Assembly: GCF_022539665.2 (NCBI RefSeq)
Contig: NC_081333.1
Span: 5,950,971-6,014,970 of the forward strand
Source: Daphnia carinata
Lineage: Eukaryota; Arthropoda; Branchiopoda; Diplostraca; Daphniidae
Direction of reading: 5' to 3'
DNA: 64,000 bases
The position numbers and the translations under genes were made by a program. The first letter of the stretch is position 1. The number at the start of each line of letters is the position of its first letter. Positions 11,720 through 21,880 of the stretch are shown in pieces. The notes below the pieces were generated by a model, which saw only the letters and a program-made list of their open reading frames with translations, ran no database searches and had not been told where the DNA came from.

Positions 11720-12850
11720 TTTCAATATAACAGAACATTTATGATACAGCTAATACTTTTATTTACATTTCTTATCTTATATAAAAAAATTATTTTGGAA
11801 AACGAAAGTAATAACTTTCTGTGTTATTTCACTGTAAATTGAATGTTTTTCCATAACTTATGACAATTTCAAACTTTGTGAGCTTTCAACTTTGTGAGCT
11901 GACGCAGCCATTACATTACAAATAAAAAATCTGGGAGGTCGACTGAAAAACTAAAATAACCAAATTATCGATACTGTGTTGGCTCCACCTCCTTCAATGC
12001 CTTCTCCATCCGTAAAATGAAAATATGTCAGGGATTAAATTGTTTCATTTCAGGTAATATCTTATGAAGGCTTCATTTAATTGTTCGCTAAGTGAACAGC
12101 AAAAAGTAGAAATAAAAATAAAATTTTAATACAACTCATTCTACTTCTTTTAATCCCCGTTCAAACGGGGACAGGGGTCCGTCCAAAGTCATCGCGATTC
12201 GGTCTTAGTCTTTTAAACTCTCATAACAACTTTGGAAAAATTCAGGAATTAACGAAAATTTTCTAAATTCATTTTCGAACATGTTTGCGAAATTTTGCGT
12301 AGTGAGATGGCAGATAATGGGGTTAGACCGAAATCTTCCAAGATAGGTCTGGTCTCCTCTAGTTCCATGTCAAAACGCATTCCATATGGGTGCCGTCGGT
12401 TTTCCCATATAGGACTGTCGGATGTGAAGGCCATCTCTTGCTCGCCTGACCATAGTTCTATCATTTGTTTTCATAAATTTTTTTTTTCACAATACTATTT
12501 ATTCTTTTTTCATTTTCCAGGCTATAGCATATTACTAAGGAACGTTGCTTTCGTAGAAATAATCGTAAATTATTACTATTATTACATCTGTATTTCCCGC
12601 TTCAATGCATTAAATTTAACCAGGAATTATTAAATATAATCTTTACAATTACATCGCGGCTTTCCTTATATTAGGTGAAATTCAATAATTATCTTATCAT
12701 CGTTTCAAATTAAAAACTATGCCCAAACGAAAGGCTCAAAAATCGATGCAGTTACAACGAGTTTTCCTTCTAATTGGCGTTTGTGTAAGCATCCGGATTC
12801 AAACCAATGCCAGAAAAAAAACCGTTTCAAAATTCCATTACACTGCTCTG
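11720..12850. other. AT-rich intergenic interval
   Basis: No recognisable gene. A short near-perfect palindrome, CCCCGTTCAAACGGGG, lies at about 12,156-12,171. The open frame at 12,295-12,633 has no recognisable motif and biased composition; I do not call it a gene. Confidence 0.4.
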
Positions 12851-12854
12851 TACC

Positions 12855-13290
12855 CAGACTTGCCGCTCCGTTAAATTTTTTTTATTAATCGACAATTCGA
12901 TCAAACGATCGATCATCCGGAGTTTGATCGGATCGCCGATCGAATTTTGCCGATGATTTCCTCCGATAAGTTTTAGACGACATCTCGTGTGCAAAAATTC
13001 ACATTCTTTAATGCATTTCGCATATTATAAATAAGAATGAGTACTAACGAGTATCTGGCAATTCTCGTTTGACGGCAAAAATTATAAAGTAATAAAACTA
13101 TAAAGTATAATAAAATTATCAGACAACCAAAATCGGCCGCTAGATGGCGAAATGATTGACCACTAAAAATGATCGGATCGCGACCTATATTTCTTTTATC
13201 GCCTTTCCGATCGCTAACAATGTCAAATGATCGTATCGGAGATCAATTTTTTTATCTTGATAAGGATCGTGAAGGCAGCAAGTCTATCTG
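12855..13290. repeat. Putative small element rich in GATCGGATCG motifs
   Basis: Starts with CAGACTTGCCG at 12,855, the same start as the repeats at 13,722 and 52,294, and may end near GGCAGCAAGTCT (about 13,276). The interior contains many GATCG/CGATC words near both ends (12,890-12,960 and 13,170-13,270) that pair as imperfect inverted repeats. Borders are uncertain. Confidence 0.4.
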
Positions 13291-13721
13291 TAGCCTTCCC
13301 CAGTTCTCCTACATCTACATGTGTTACATTGCATTTTTACCTACGTCAGTTAACCGTCATTTTTTGGTTTGTAAATGACAATTTTACAAAAATGAGTAGC
13401 ATTTGTGGAGAGCTCTTCCTTTCTGCAAAATTTGTTTTTTGGGGGAGGCCTTACAGTTTTCCCTACATAATTTACGTATTTTTCGTCTATTACTGGGAGG
13501 AGGGGAAAACAACGAAAAATTACAAACTTGGTCCCTTCGTTTCGGCATTGTTTTTAGTTTTAAAATAATAAAAAGATCATCGTAAGATTTTTTTTTAAGA
13601 TCAGGAACATTACATTATATTTTAAAAATGGAATATAGTTATTTGTAAGAATACGTAAAGTATTGCATCATGCATAAAATCCCGGGAGGTACTTCCGCGA
13701 TAGTAGTGATATACTGATATC

Positions 13722-14072
13722 CAGACTTGCCGTCCGATTATTTCTTGGGTAATTATCGGTCAGAGTCGATAATCGGAAAAAAAATAATCGGCGATCATTC
13801 GTCTGTTTAATTATTATATATATATATATTTATTTATTTAATTAAATAATTTAATTTTCGATTAAATTTCTTACCGATTATTTTTATACGCCGTCTAGCA
13901 GTAAAGAAATAACTTGCCGTTGTTTATATTGACACAAATTATCAGAAAAGCGTCTGCTAAAAAAGTGACTCAGCTATGAGTATACTTTCATATATTCTCA
14001 TCTACCGTTCATAGATGTCGCTGAATAATCGGAAAAATAATCGCAATCGCAATCGCGATTATGGCAGGTCTG
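13722..14072. repeat. MITE-like element, CAGACTTGCC...GGCAGGTCTG, copy A
   Basis: Begins CAGACTTGCCGTCCGATTAT and ends ATTATGGCAGGTCTG, so the last ten bases pair with the first ten apart from a G:T position. The interior carries AATCGGCGATC and AATCGCGATT motifs and a shared tract CTCATCTACCGTTCATAGAT. Copy B is at 52,294-52,735. The flanks of this copy show no clear target duplication. Confidence 0.75.
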
Positions 14073-14079
14073 CTTGTTC

Positions 14080-14650
14080 CCATGGCCATCCTTTTGTTGT
14101 TTGTTACATGTAGCTTCATTTCTATTCATGCAACACAAAGTTTTTGTCTTCATGAAATGTTTCTTTTTGATAATTTATTTTTATAAGATATGATTTCACT
14201 TAGTAACTCTAACTAATTCACTCACTCACTAACTAACTTCAGTTCCCTCACGTCGTAAAACGATTTTCTCCCGTTAACAAGTCTACGACTTGTACGGCGC
14301 GCTCCACTCTCGGTTGCTTCTAAGCTGTTTTGCTGAGCTGTGACCAAATACAACTCTTAAACGTCGTTCTAAATTCATCCTTCCATTATCACAAAGTTAA
14401 CCCTACGTTTCACTATAGAAAATGCTAGGCCCTAACCTCCTATAAGTTAAAAACGCGATTAAAGTTTTCAGGCCGCTTTTCAATGTTTTAATGAACTCTT
14501 GATTCCCACAATTTGGCTGTATAGAATATAAAAAAAAACTTTAGTGTGATTCCACGAATATCAATGTTATTCTCAACACAAGAAACGTTACCTACAACTG
14601 AAAAAGAATGCAAACTTCAGCGGTTTTTCAAAGACAATTGTTGAACAATT
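14080..14650. other. 3' flank of MED17, no gene seen
   Basis: No coding similarity recognised. Contains the region just downstream of the MED17 stop codon on its strand, so the 3' UTR and polyadenylation site should lie at the right-hand end. Confidence 0.4.
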
Positions 14651-17446
14651 TTACTCCCAATTCATAGGCAGACGGCAGGTAAGAGAGGCCATTAAAAGTT
14701 CCATTCGACTAAGAAAATTCCGTCCTTCTATTTTCTCTAGTCGAACTTCTTCGTAGCGAGTATTCAGCTGTTCCCAACGAATATCTTTCAACATTTTGTT
14801 CTTTTCAGTCTCCTGACGTGGATATGTCGACAGGTAAACTTGGGGTTGAGGTGCTTGAGGGCCGCAACGAACACTTAAAATTCTATTAAACAATACATTG
14901 GTATCTACAAATTCAGCAAAAAATATTTATTCACTCGAGTATTAATTCACCTATTGGCTGATGGGGACGATAGAATGCAAGACGAAGCATTACCCAGTGG
15001 TTCGACTGGCCCCAATCCCAAATGTGTCGAACTACTGGCCACGTGCCAGCCAAGGAATCGCGCTAAAGACTGGACTGCGTTAATCTGATGCTGTGAAATC
15101 TAAAATTGGCAAAAATACACATAAATAGCAACACATTCATTAAGTTTCATTGTTTGCTTACGTTTTCGAGTTTGTCTAACTTAGCGAACATATTAAATAT
15201 ATGTAGACGAGGAACGACACGAAATCCACAAAAGGAACTTTACCTGGCACAGAATTAGGTCTCGCAGCTCTTGTGGTTCGTAAGACATTTGCAGGACACG
15301 GCCATCTCGACAGATGCATTTGAGCGTCTTTTCTCCAACGTGCACCACTAACGCTGTCCGTTGTAGTGTATCATAGCCATGCGTCATGATTATTATTTTC
15401 ACACATGAAAGTGTTGGAGAGTTTAAAACGTTCCAGTGAGATATGATGAGGGGATCCCGAATCTCGCGGGCGATAGAATCAATCACAAACATTGTTCTCA
15501 AGCGAAGTACGACATGTTGGCCTTGTCTTATAATTTGCTCCAGTATGCTTTCACTACAAAGAAAAAATGATTAGTCAAGCATCGGCAACTATAATCCATT
15601 AAATGTTATGATAAACAGCTACGAACGGGAAGTTTTTATTTGCCCTTCGGTGCTACACTTCTATCTTGTGTGATCCGGCAGCACAGCACGGCTTAGCTTT
15701 CAAATTTTCTCTTCCTAACGAAAGAAGTGAAGAGACATGGCGCCATCTCACAATACAAGATAAACAGCAGAAGCACCAAAACCGCTAATGAAACTTCCTG
15801 GCATGATTTTACAGCTCTGTTGCCAAATTGCTATACTTTTTTGTCATCAAAAGAAGTTCATCTCTATCGTAGGCATGGGGCCCAGCAAGCCGTCTTCGTT
15901 TGGTAGGTCCAAGGGGAGCTGATGAAGGGTGGGGTACCGGTTGGCCAACATTATTTAGATGCACTTGTCGCAGCAGCTGATGCAGCGAATGTTCAAGTAT
16001 ATCTATCGAAAAAGAAATAATGCCACATATATTTTAGGGAACGTGCATATAAGTAGTATGTATACGAAAAATTCTTACAATTATGATCGACTTTAGCAAC
16101 CAGAGATGTCGAATTACTGGCTAGTTGGCGTTTGTCAACTCCAGCACTGTAGGATGATTGGAAATGAATTGACAACTGAATGCCAGGGAATAACTAAACA
16201 AAATTATTCTAAATCATTTTGAAAGATACAATAAAGTGAATTTTGGGATAATGAAAATACCTACCGATGCAGTTATTTGATTGCCAACAACCATGTGAGG
16301 AATAGCAGCCTGTAGCTGAACAGCTTCTCGTGCCAACTGCGAGAACAGCTCTTTACAGAACAAAACATTTTGTGCAGTTTCCAGTTTGCTTGTCCAAGGA
16401 TTGGCATCACGCGAAGGATCCGAGTGAATTAACGAAGTATGAAGTAAATTTAGGTTGGTTGTACACAAAATATCTTGATCTGAGAGAAAATGTTTATACA
16501 AAGAATGAAGTAGCATATAAAAATTTTCCTGACCTTTTTGGATTGTAACTTGAATGTAAGATGTTCCACCAAGCTCAGGGGGAATGGTAACCTTAATCAT
16601 AGATTGCTTGGGTTGATTTTCACTAGTGGTTTCTACTGATAATCCTAGGTCAGGATCTTCAGACTTTGTTACTTCGAAAATACCAGTTTGATAAAATCGA
16701 GAGCCAGCTGATTTGTAACTAAGATCTCCAAGGATTGAATTGCCAATTTTCTTTAATGTCCAACTTTGCCTGAGCCTCAACAACTCTAGATGAAAATCTT
16801 GATTGCTCTTAGCACGGGCGGTATCTGACTGAGATATTTTCAGACGTTCAGCACCATGCAACAAAATGTTTGCAGCTGCCGTCAAGCCCTACATACATAG
16901 AGAAACAATTATTTAGAATACACTTAAAACAGTTTTGAATTGAGCATCCTACCCTTTTTTTGGAAAACAATTGAGCCAATTGCCGTTGATCAGGTTGTTC
17001 TTGTTGAACAGGGTCAAGTACCATGTAACGTTTATCCTTGGCTATCACTAAAACATCAGCAAGAACACATACTTCAGTTAAAGCTGAACGTAACTTATTC
17101 CGTACTGAGTCCCACGGCCAGCTAGAAGTTTGGAAATCAGCTTTTTTTGATTCCTCTTCTACTTCTTTTTCTGTTGTGACAGTTGCAGAATGTGCATCAT
17201 CATCATTATCATCATCTTCTCTTCTAATCCAGTCTATTTTATTTGCTTGTTTTGTCAAGTTTTCTGATAAGGTTAGCGGCCTATTTGAAATTATGTTATC
17301 AGTAAGTTCTGTTTTGATGTGTGGGAGCTATTAACAACTCACAATTGAAATACTTCCTGTCCATCGTAAGCGATTTCTTGAACTAGATTTTCTGCAGGTG
17401 CTTCAACCGAAACACAAACGGAATTATTTGTGAAAAAATCTTCCAT
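14651..17446 (-). CDS. MED17: Mediator complex subunit 17, nine-exon gene
   Basis: MED17 is a core subunit of the Mediator head module, which links activators to RNA polymerase II in the nucleus. Exons in gene order: 17,343-17,446; 16,953-17,280; 16,534-16,888; 16,265-16,479; 16,079-16,193; 15,837-16,002; 15,244-15,553; 14,951-15,099; 14,651-14,882. All introns are GT-AG and every junction keeps the frame, giving 657 residues (human MED17 is 651). Family landmarks: SSWPWDSVRNKLRSALTEVC (about residues 65-85), ILLHGAERL, ELLRLRQSWTLKKIG with ILGDLSYKSAGS, KLETAQNVLFCKELFSQLAR, a segment like YILEHSLHQLLRQ, IRDPLIISHW, and C-terminal KIEGRNFLSRMELLMASL. Start chosen because it gives the expected N-terminus with VSVEAPAEN then the WPWDSVR region. 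The 54-nt intron (16,480-16,533) is in frame and could be retained, giving 675 residues. Confidence 0.95.
16480..16533 (-). other. MED17: Short in-frame intron of MED17
   Basis: On the minus strand this begins GTCAGG and ends TTTTCTCTCAG. It contains no stop and is a multiple of three, so it can be read through as 18 extra residues (hydrophobic, with YMLLHSLYKHF). Removing it gives IQKDQDILCTTNLNLLHTSL, which lines up well with the corresponding part of human MED17. I therefore treat it as an intron. Confidence 0.75.
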
Positions 17447-17630
17447 GGTTAAAAAAGAGACTATATCAGCATTTTATCATGGTCGCGCCTACCGCATGCC
17501 GCACTTCCCGATGTTCCGGCGTCAAATATGACTATTCTAAGCAGTGTTTCCACTTTCCGCAAAGTAGGATCACTAGAAAGTTGCCAGACTGGGGAAACAA
17601 ATCCCTATTTAGAAACAATAAAATCCCCAG
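17447..17630 (-). promoter_or_regulatory. Upstream region of MED17 left between start codon and hAT insertion
   Basis: Only 184 bp separate the MED17 start codon from the left end of the hAT-like element (its target duplication is 17,623-17,630). I cannot identify a TATA box or initiator with confidence. An ATCCCTATTTAG at 17,601-17,612 resembles the reverse of CTAAATAGGGTTA at 21,734, so this stretch may include the end of an older element into which the hAT inserted. Confidence 0.4.
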
Positions 17631-17934
17631 TAGGGCTCGGCCCCGATCCTCTTTGATCGGGGTAAACCGCGGTTTTTCATTAGAAAATCGTCAAACCGTC
17701 AATTCCAGGCTGGTCGCGAGGCAATATGTACTACTTAGTACATAATCGCACCTACAGTTTTCTATATGGAGAAAGTGTGCGTTGTCGCCACTAGGGCCTT
17801 GATTTGGTTGCTTTAGTGGTTAAACCACTAAAGTTAAACCAGTTAAACAATAATGCGTGTAGCGCATATCTTTTAAATTTTTTCGAAGCGAATACAATGA
17901 ATTCGGTTGATGTAAATTTTTCCAATGAGTTAAT

Positions 17935-18075
17935 ATGTACAATATAAATACTAATATATATGTTACAATTATATATAGATATTTATATATATTACTATTA
18001 TATATGTACGATACTATTATATATATACAATACTATAATATATACAATAATATACTATACATTATACATATATTC
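17935..18075. repeat. AT-rich microsatellite-like tract
   Basis: Irregular TATATA and ACTATA runs with interspersed AC. Open frames here encode only Tyr/Ile-rich low-complexity peptide. Confidence 0.8.
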
Positions 18076-18208
18076 TGCTTATATAATGAATATGTATACA
18101 ATTGGTGTAAAAGAACATACAATTGAAATAAAAGAATATAAAAGAAACAATTTTTTAATTATTTGTCAGTTAAATTAATTACAATAAATAGTTGATTAAT
18201 TACAGTAA

Positions 18209-18430
18209 ATAGCCCTTGGTAAGGGCTATCTATTTTTGTGTAATTGTTGTCAACATTTTTAAAGGGAAAAAATCTTAAAGGCAATATGTGTTTTTGTTTT
18301 TTTTCGATCCAAGATTCTAATGGACGCAACTGATAAAAACAAAAAAATATATTTTACACTTAAACTTTTTCCTTTTCTGAAAATTTAACATAAATTTCAT
18401 AAAATTAGATAGCTCTTGATAAGAGCTATC
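18209..18430. repeat. Two related perfect hairpins
   Basis: Hairpin 1 at 18,209-18,229 contains AGCCCTTGGTAAGGGCT; hairpin 2 at 18,408-18,430 contains AGCTCTTGATAAGAGCT. They differ by a C:G to T:A change on both sides of the stem, so pairing is kept, plus one loop change. Confidence 0.7.
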
Positions 18431-19317
18431 GATTGATGCAAAATTTGTCAATTTTGACTGCTTATTTTCTTCATAAATAATTATTAAAGGATTTCATGAT
18501 TTTAGAAAGGGGAGGGGATGTGTGAAAAAGACGAAACTTTGCATTGATTGTTTGACGCTTAATCTTCGTCAAAACAGGAAACCATTATAATACTTTTGTT
18601 CCTGGTGATTCCAGGAAGAAGTTATTCTAAACGTTTACTTTTAAGATGCTATATTTAACCCCAAAAATTACGTTTGAAAAAGTGGCTTTTGATAAACCAT
18701 TATGGCGGCCATTTTTTTACCACGCCAAGTTCAAATTTTAAAAAGTGTAAATTAGTGTAAAAATTTTAATTATAAGTACATATTTACATTTTGTTTGTGT
18801 CTAGAGAATTTCAATATTCCGTCTTAGACAGAAAATCTTAAAAATTAACTAAGATAATTTAAACAAATTCATTTCATGGGTTCTCAATTAATTTACAATT
18901 TTAGGTGTCTTTTTCCACATATCCGCGTGGAAAACCACGTTTTATCGCGACTTCCGCGTGGAAAAACTCCAAGCAGACAATATTTAAAAAAAACAATTGA
19001 CTAACGCCCTGCGCGTTTATCATTTACCCCATAAGAAAAAGTGCATCTGCAACTATGTACTACTTAGTACATATGTAGTGAGACCATGTTGGTCAATTCG
19101 GTATAGCCATTTTTGACTGCGCTTTGGTTTTCGGTTTTCAGCTGGGCATAACCGGTTTGAACCGCCATTAAAATTTTATTTTTTAATTTTACTGAAATTC
19201 CAAATCAACTAATTATCACTAACTCTTGTGAGCAGTCAACAGAGGCAGTCAACAGCTTGTTATAAATCAAATTTCCTATCAGACTTCTCGTCATCGCGAT
19301 CGAAAATAAATCGATAA

Positions 19318-19440
19318 GCAAACCGTAAAACCGCAGTGCAAACCGTAAAACCGCGGTGCAAATCTGTAAAACGGCAGTGTAAACCACAGTTTACAACGCG
19401 GGTACAAACTGCGGGTACAAACCGTCAAACCGCGGTTCAA
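19318..19440. repeat. Short tandem repeat, about 20-bp unit
   Basis: Repeats of GCAAACCGTAAAACCGC(A/G)GT, then diverged units with ACAAACTGCGGGT. A similar GGTAAACCGCGGTTTT word is at 17,659. Confidence 0.7.
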
Positions 19441-19491
19441 TCTGTTTGAAAAAAACGGCAAACCGACAACATGGTCTCAGTACATATGTAC

Positions 19492-20290
19492 CAACTTGGT
19501 CTCCGTCTCCTAGGCCAACCGTTTGGCTCTTGCATTGAGCCAAACAGTTGGCTTAAGCCGATGGTATTACGAAGCCTCTTCTAACCAAAGCGCTTTATTT
19601 TTCTTTGACATTTAAATTTCGTCTGCTGGGGTGACATTACACTTTTTTTCTATTGGCCAATTTTGGTCAAGTAGCCCCAGGCAATATCGACGGGCGGCAA
19701 TAATGGACGCCTTCAAGGTCGTAAATTTGAAACGCTACTTTAGCCATTAAGCTTTGAATTTGCATATAAAAATACTAATATAAATTAATTCCGATTTTAT
19801 AAAAACATAGCTACATAAGAGATCTACATTATTTAGGAAAAGTTATGCTTTCTAATTACGATAAATAGCCGAACGAGAGGCTTTTTGAGTAAAAATTCAA
19901 AATTTATTCGCCATTATGGCAGCTTTTAGTTAGTTTTTTTTATTATTTTGAAACCCCAGATAATCTAACTAATTGGAAATAACGGGTATTAAACAGAACT
20001 ACAACATCCCAGGAAATGAATAGTTAATTTAAATACTAAAGATGCGTCAATAATTAAATTTTCGATTTATTGGTAGCGTTAAGTAGCGAAATCTTTCAGC
20101 ATATTATTGAATCCGCAATTTCACCAAAAGAAAACAAATTTGGCTGTGAAATGACGAAATTTTCTAGAGATTCATAAAAACATATGATTGATGGATAAAA
20201 GATAATGATTCGAAAGGTTTTTGAGTTATTATTTTACCTTTTAAAAAGTAAAATAATAAAAGGCAGAATAATAACTTTTACCTTTCGAAT
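19492..20290. repeat. Dispersed repeat family B, copy 1
   Basis: Begins CAACTTGGTCTCCGTCTCC and runs about 790 bp to a region of GTAAAATAATAAAAGG words. An inverted copy is at 62,705-63,489, alignable along its length with small indels. Near the first end a hairpin (19,513-19,552) has CCAACCGTTTGGCTC opposite GAGCCAAACAGTTGG. No coding potential. It is nested inside the hAT-like element. Confidence 0.8.
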
Positions 20291-20402
20291 CATTACCTTT
20301 TTTCCTTGTGATTCGAAAGGTTTTTGAGTTATTATTTTACCTTTTCAACAGTAAAATAATAAAAGGCAAAATAATAAGTTTTATCTTTCGAATCATTACC
20401 TT
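20203..20402. repeat. Two tandem AT-rich hairpins
   Basis: AATGATTCGAAAGGTTTTTG...TTTCGAATCATT forms a long stem at about 20,206-20,296 and again at about 20,312-20,396. Arms include TTATTATTTTACCTTTT opposite AAAAGGCA(G/A)AATAATAA. The two hairpins are near-identical direct copies. Confidence 0.8.
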
Positions 20403-21339
20403 TTTTCCTGAACTCACAATGTTTTTTTCCTGTGACAGCTAATAGTTTGCTGAAAAAGCATACGCATTTCTGGCTGCTTTTACGTAGTGAGTTCAGCGCC
20501 TCAGGTAGGAATAAGACAAACTATTTTTGACGGGAAAAACTTAGTACCGTCTTCACTTAAAAAAATTCCCTTTCCTAAAATAATTAAAATTTAGTGATAT
20601 TATTAAAAGGGGATATAGTTTAATAAATATGCTATTGATTGATGTAATTACGAAGTCTGGGAAACATTTCCTTGCATGAAAATTTTTTTTCAAAAAACGG
20701 GGTAGTGTCATTAGGTATCCCGTACGCTAAACGCGGTGTTCGGTTAATACATGACTAGCATGCTAGTCAATCAATCTTATAGATAAAAAATTGAAAAAAA
20801 TTGCGCTAGATAGGGGATTATTTAATTAACACCTGGGCGTTTTTTTATTTTTTTATCTTCATTTTTTCTGTCCCTTTTTTACATTTGCGCAAGTCTCCTT
20901 CCGCCATAAGACGCCATGTTAAATGGCCCCAAAAACCCCTAGTGTTCCGACACTTTTGGAGGGTACTGTATGTGTATTTGTTATATTGTAGTATTTTTAT
21001 ACATTATCATAGTATTGTAAATATAAATTTATATAAAACGAATTCATATTATTCGCTTCGAAAAAAATTAAGACATGCGCTACACGCATTTTTGTTTAAC
21101 TGGTTTAACCTTAACGGTTTAACCATTAAAGCAACCAAATCAAAGCCCTAGGGGCGACAACACACACTTTCCCCATAAAGAAAACTGTAGGCGTGATTAT
21201 GTACTAAGTAGTACATATTGCCTCGCGACCAGCCTGCAAACCGAACCGCACCGGTTTGTCCTAAAAAAAAAACCGCGCGGCTCGGGCAAAATAGTGCGCG
21301 ATCGTCGCGGGGCCGAGCCCTAATCCCCAGAAAAGTTCC

Positions 21340-21880
21340 TGTTACTTTCAGAAAAGCCTAGCAATATGAACAGTAAGTTTGGGAACAATTTTTTTACGTC
21401 CCAAAATTTCTGGAAAAATTTCTGGAGGCTATAAAAAAAACATACAAGTACAAGCATGTCATTCTTAGTATTTTTATTAATTATTTTTGAATTTTTAGAA
21501 GTGAATAATCTATAGGCGTTTGGCACACCGTCACCGTTGCCCGCTTGGTGGCTCTCACTGAGGAACATTTTACTTTTGAAGTTGCATAGAGTCGCCGAAG
21601 GCAGCAGTGGCTGGGCCAAAAATCTCAAAATCCCGAAAAATTCCCAGAAAATTAGATAAGCCCTGGGCAATCCCTGAAACCCTATTTCCAAAACTACCAC
21701 CCTAGGTTCCAAAATTTTTCCTAAAATCATCCTAAATAGGGTTATATCCCTACAAATGAAAAGGCTGATTCTAAGTGATTGTTGGTGTTGGTGACAATCT
21801 AAACTTATTCAAGATACATCGATATTTTTTGAATAATCATTGTATCGATACGCTAGTAAAGTTGGCTGAACCCGTCCGGG
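21340..21880. other. Right flank of the hAT-like element, no gene
   Basis: No recognised coding sequence. CTAAATAGGGTTATATCCC at about 21,734 may be the right end of an older element whose left end is near 17,601. The peptide frames here lack family motifs. Confidence 0.35.

Larger units (their letters stand above)
17631..21322. mobile_element. hAT-like non-autonomous transposon, 3.7 kb, with perfect 8-bp TSD
   Basis: Terminal inverted repeats begin TAGGGCTCGGCCCCG (left 17,631; right end reads CGGGGCCGAGCCCTA, ending 21,322). Both are flanked by ATCCCCAG (17,623-17,630 and 21,323-21,330). An 8-bp duplication and short TAGGG-type ends are typical of hAT elements. The inverted homology extends inward for about 280 bp: GCCTCGCGACCAG, TACTACTTAGTACATA and CGAAGCGAAT recur inverted on the other side. 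I find no transposase frame inside. It contains an AT microsatellite (17,935-18,070), short tandem repeats (19,318-19,440) and a second, nested repeat (19,492-20,290). Confidence 0.9.

Noticed and set aside
12295-12633. 112-codon plus-strand frame
   Set aside because: No motif, hydrophobic low-complexity end, no splice or neighbour support.
17935-18178. Tyr/Ile-rich open frames
   Set aside because: Product of an AT microsatellite-like tract.
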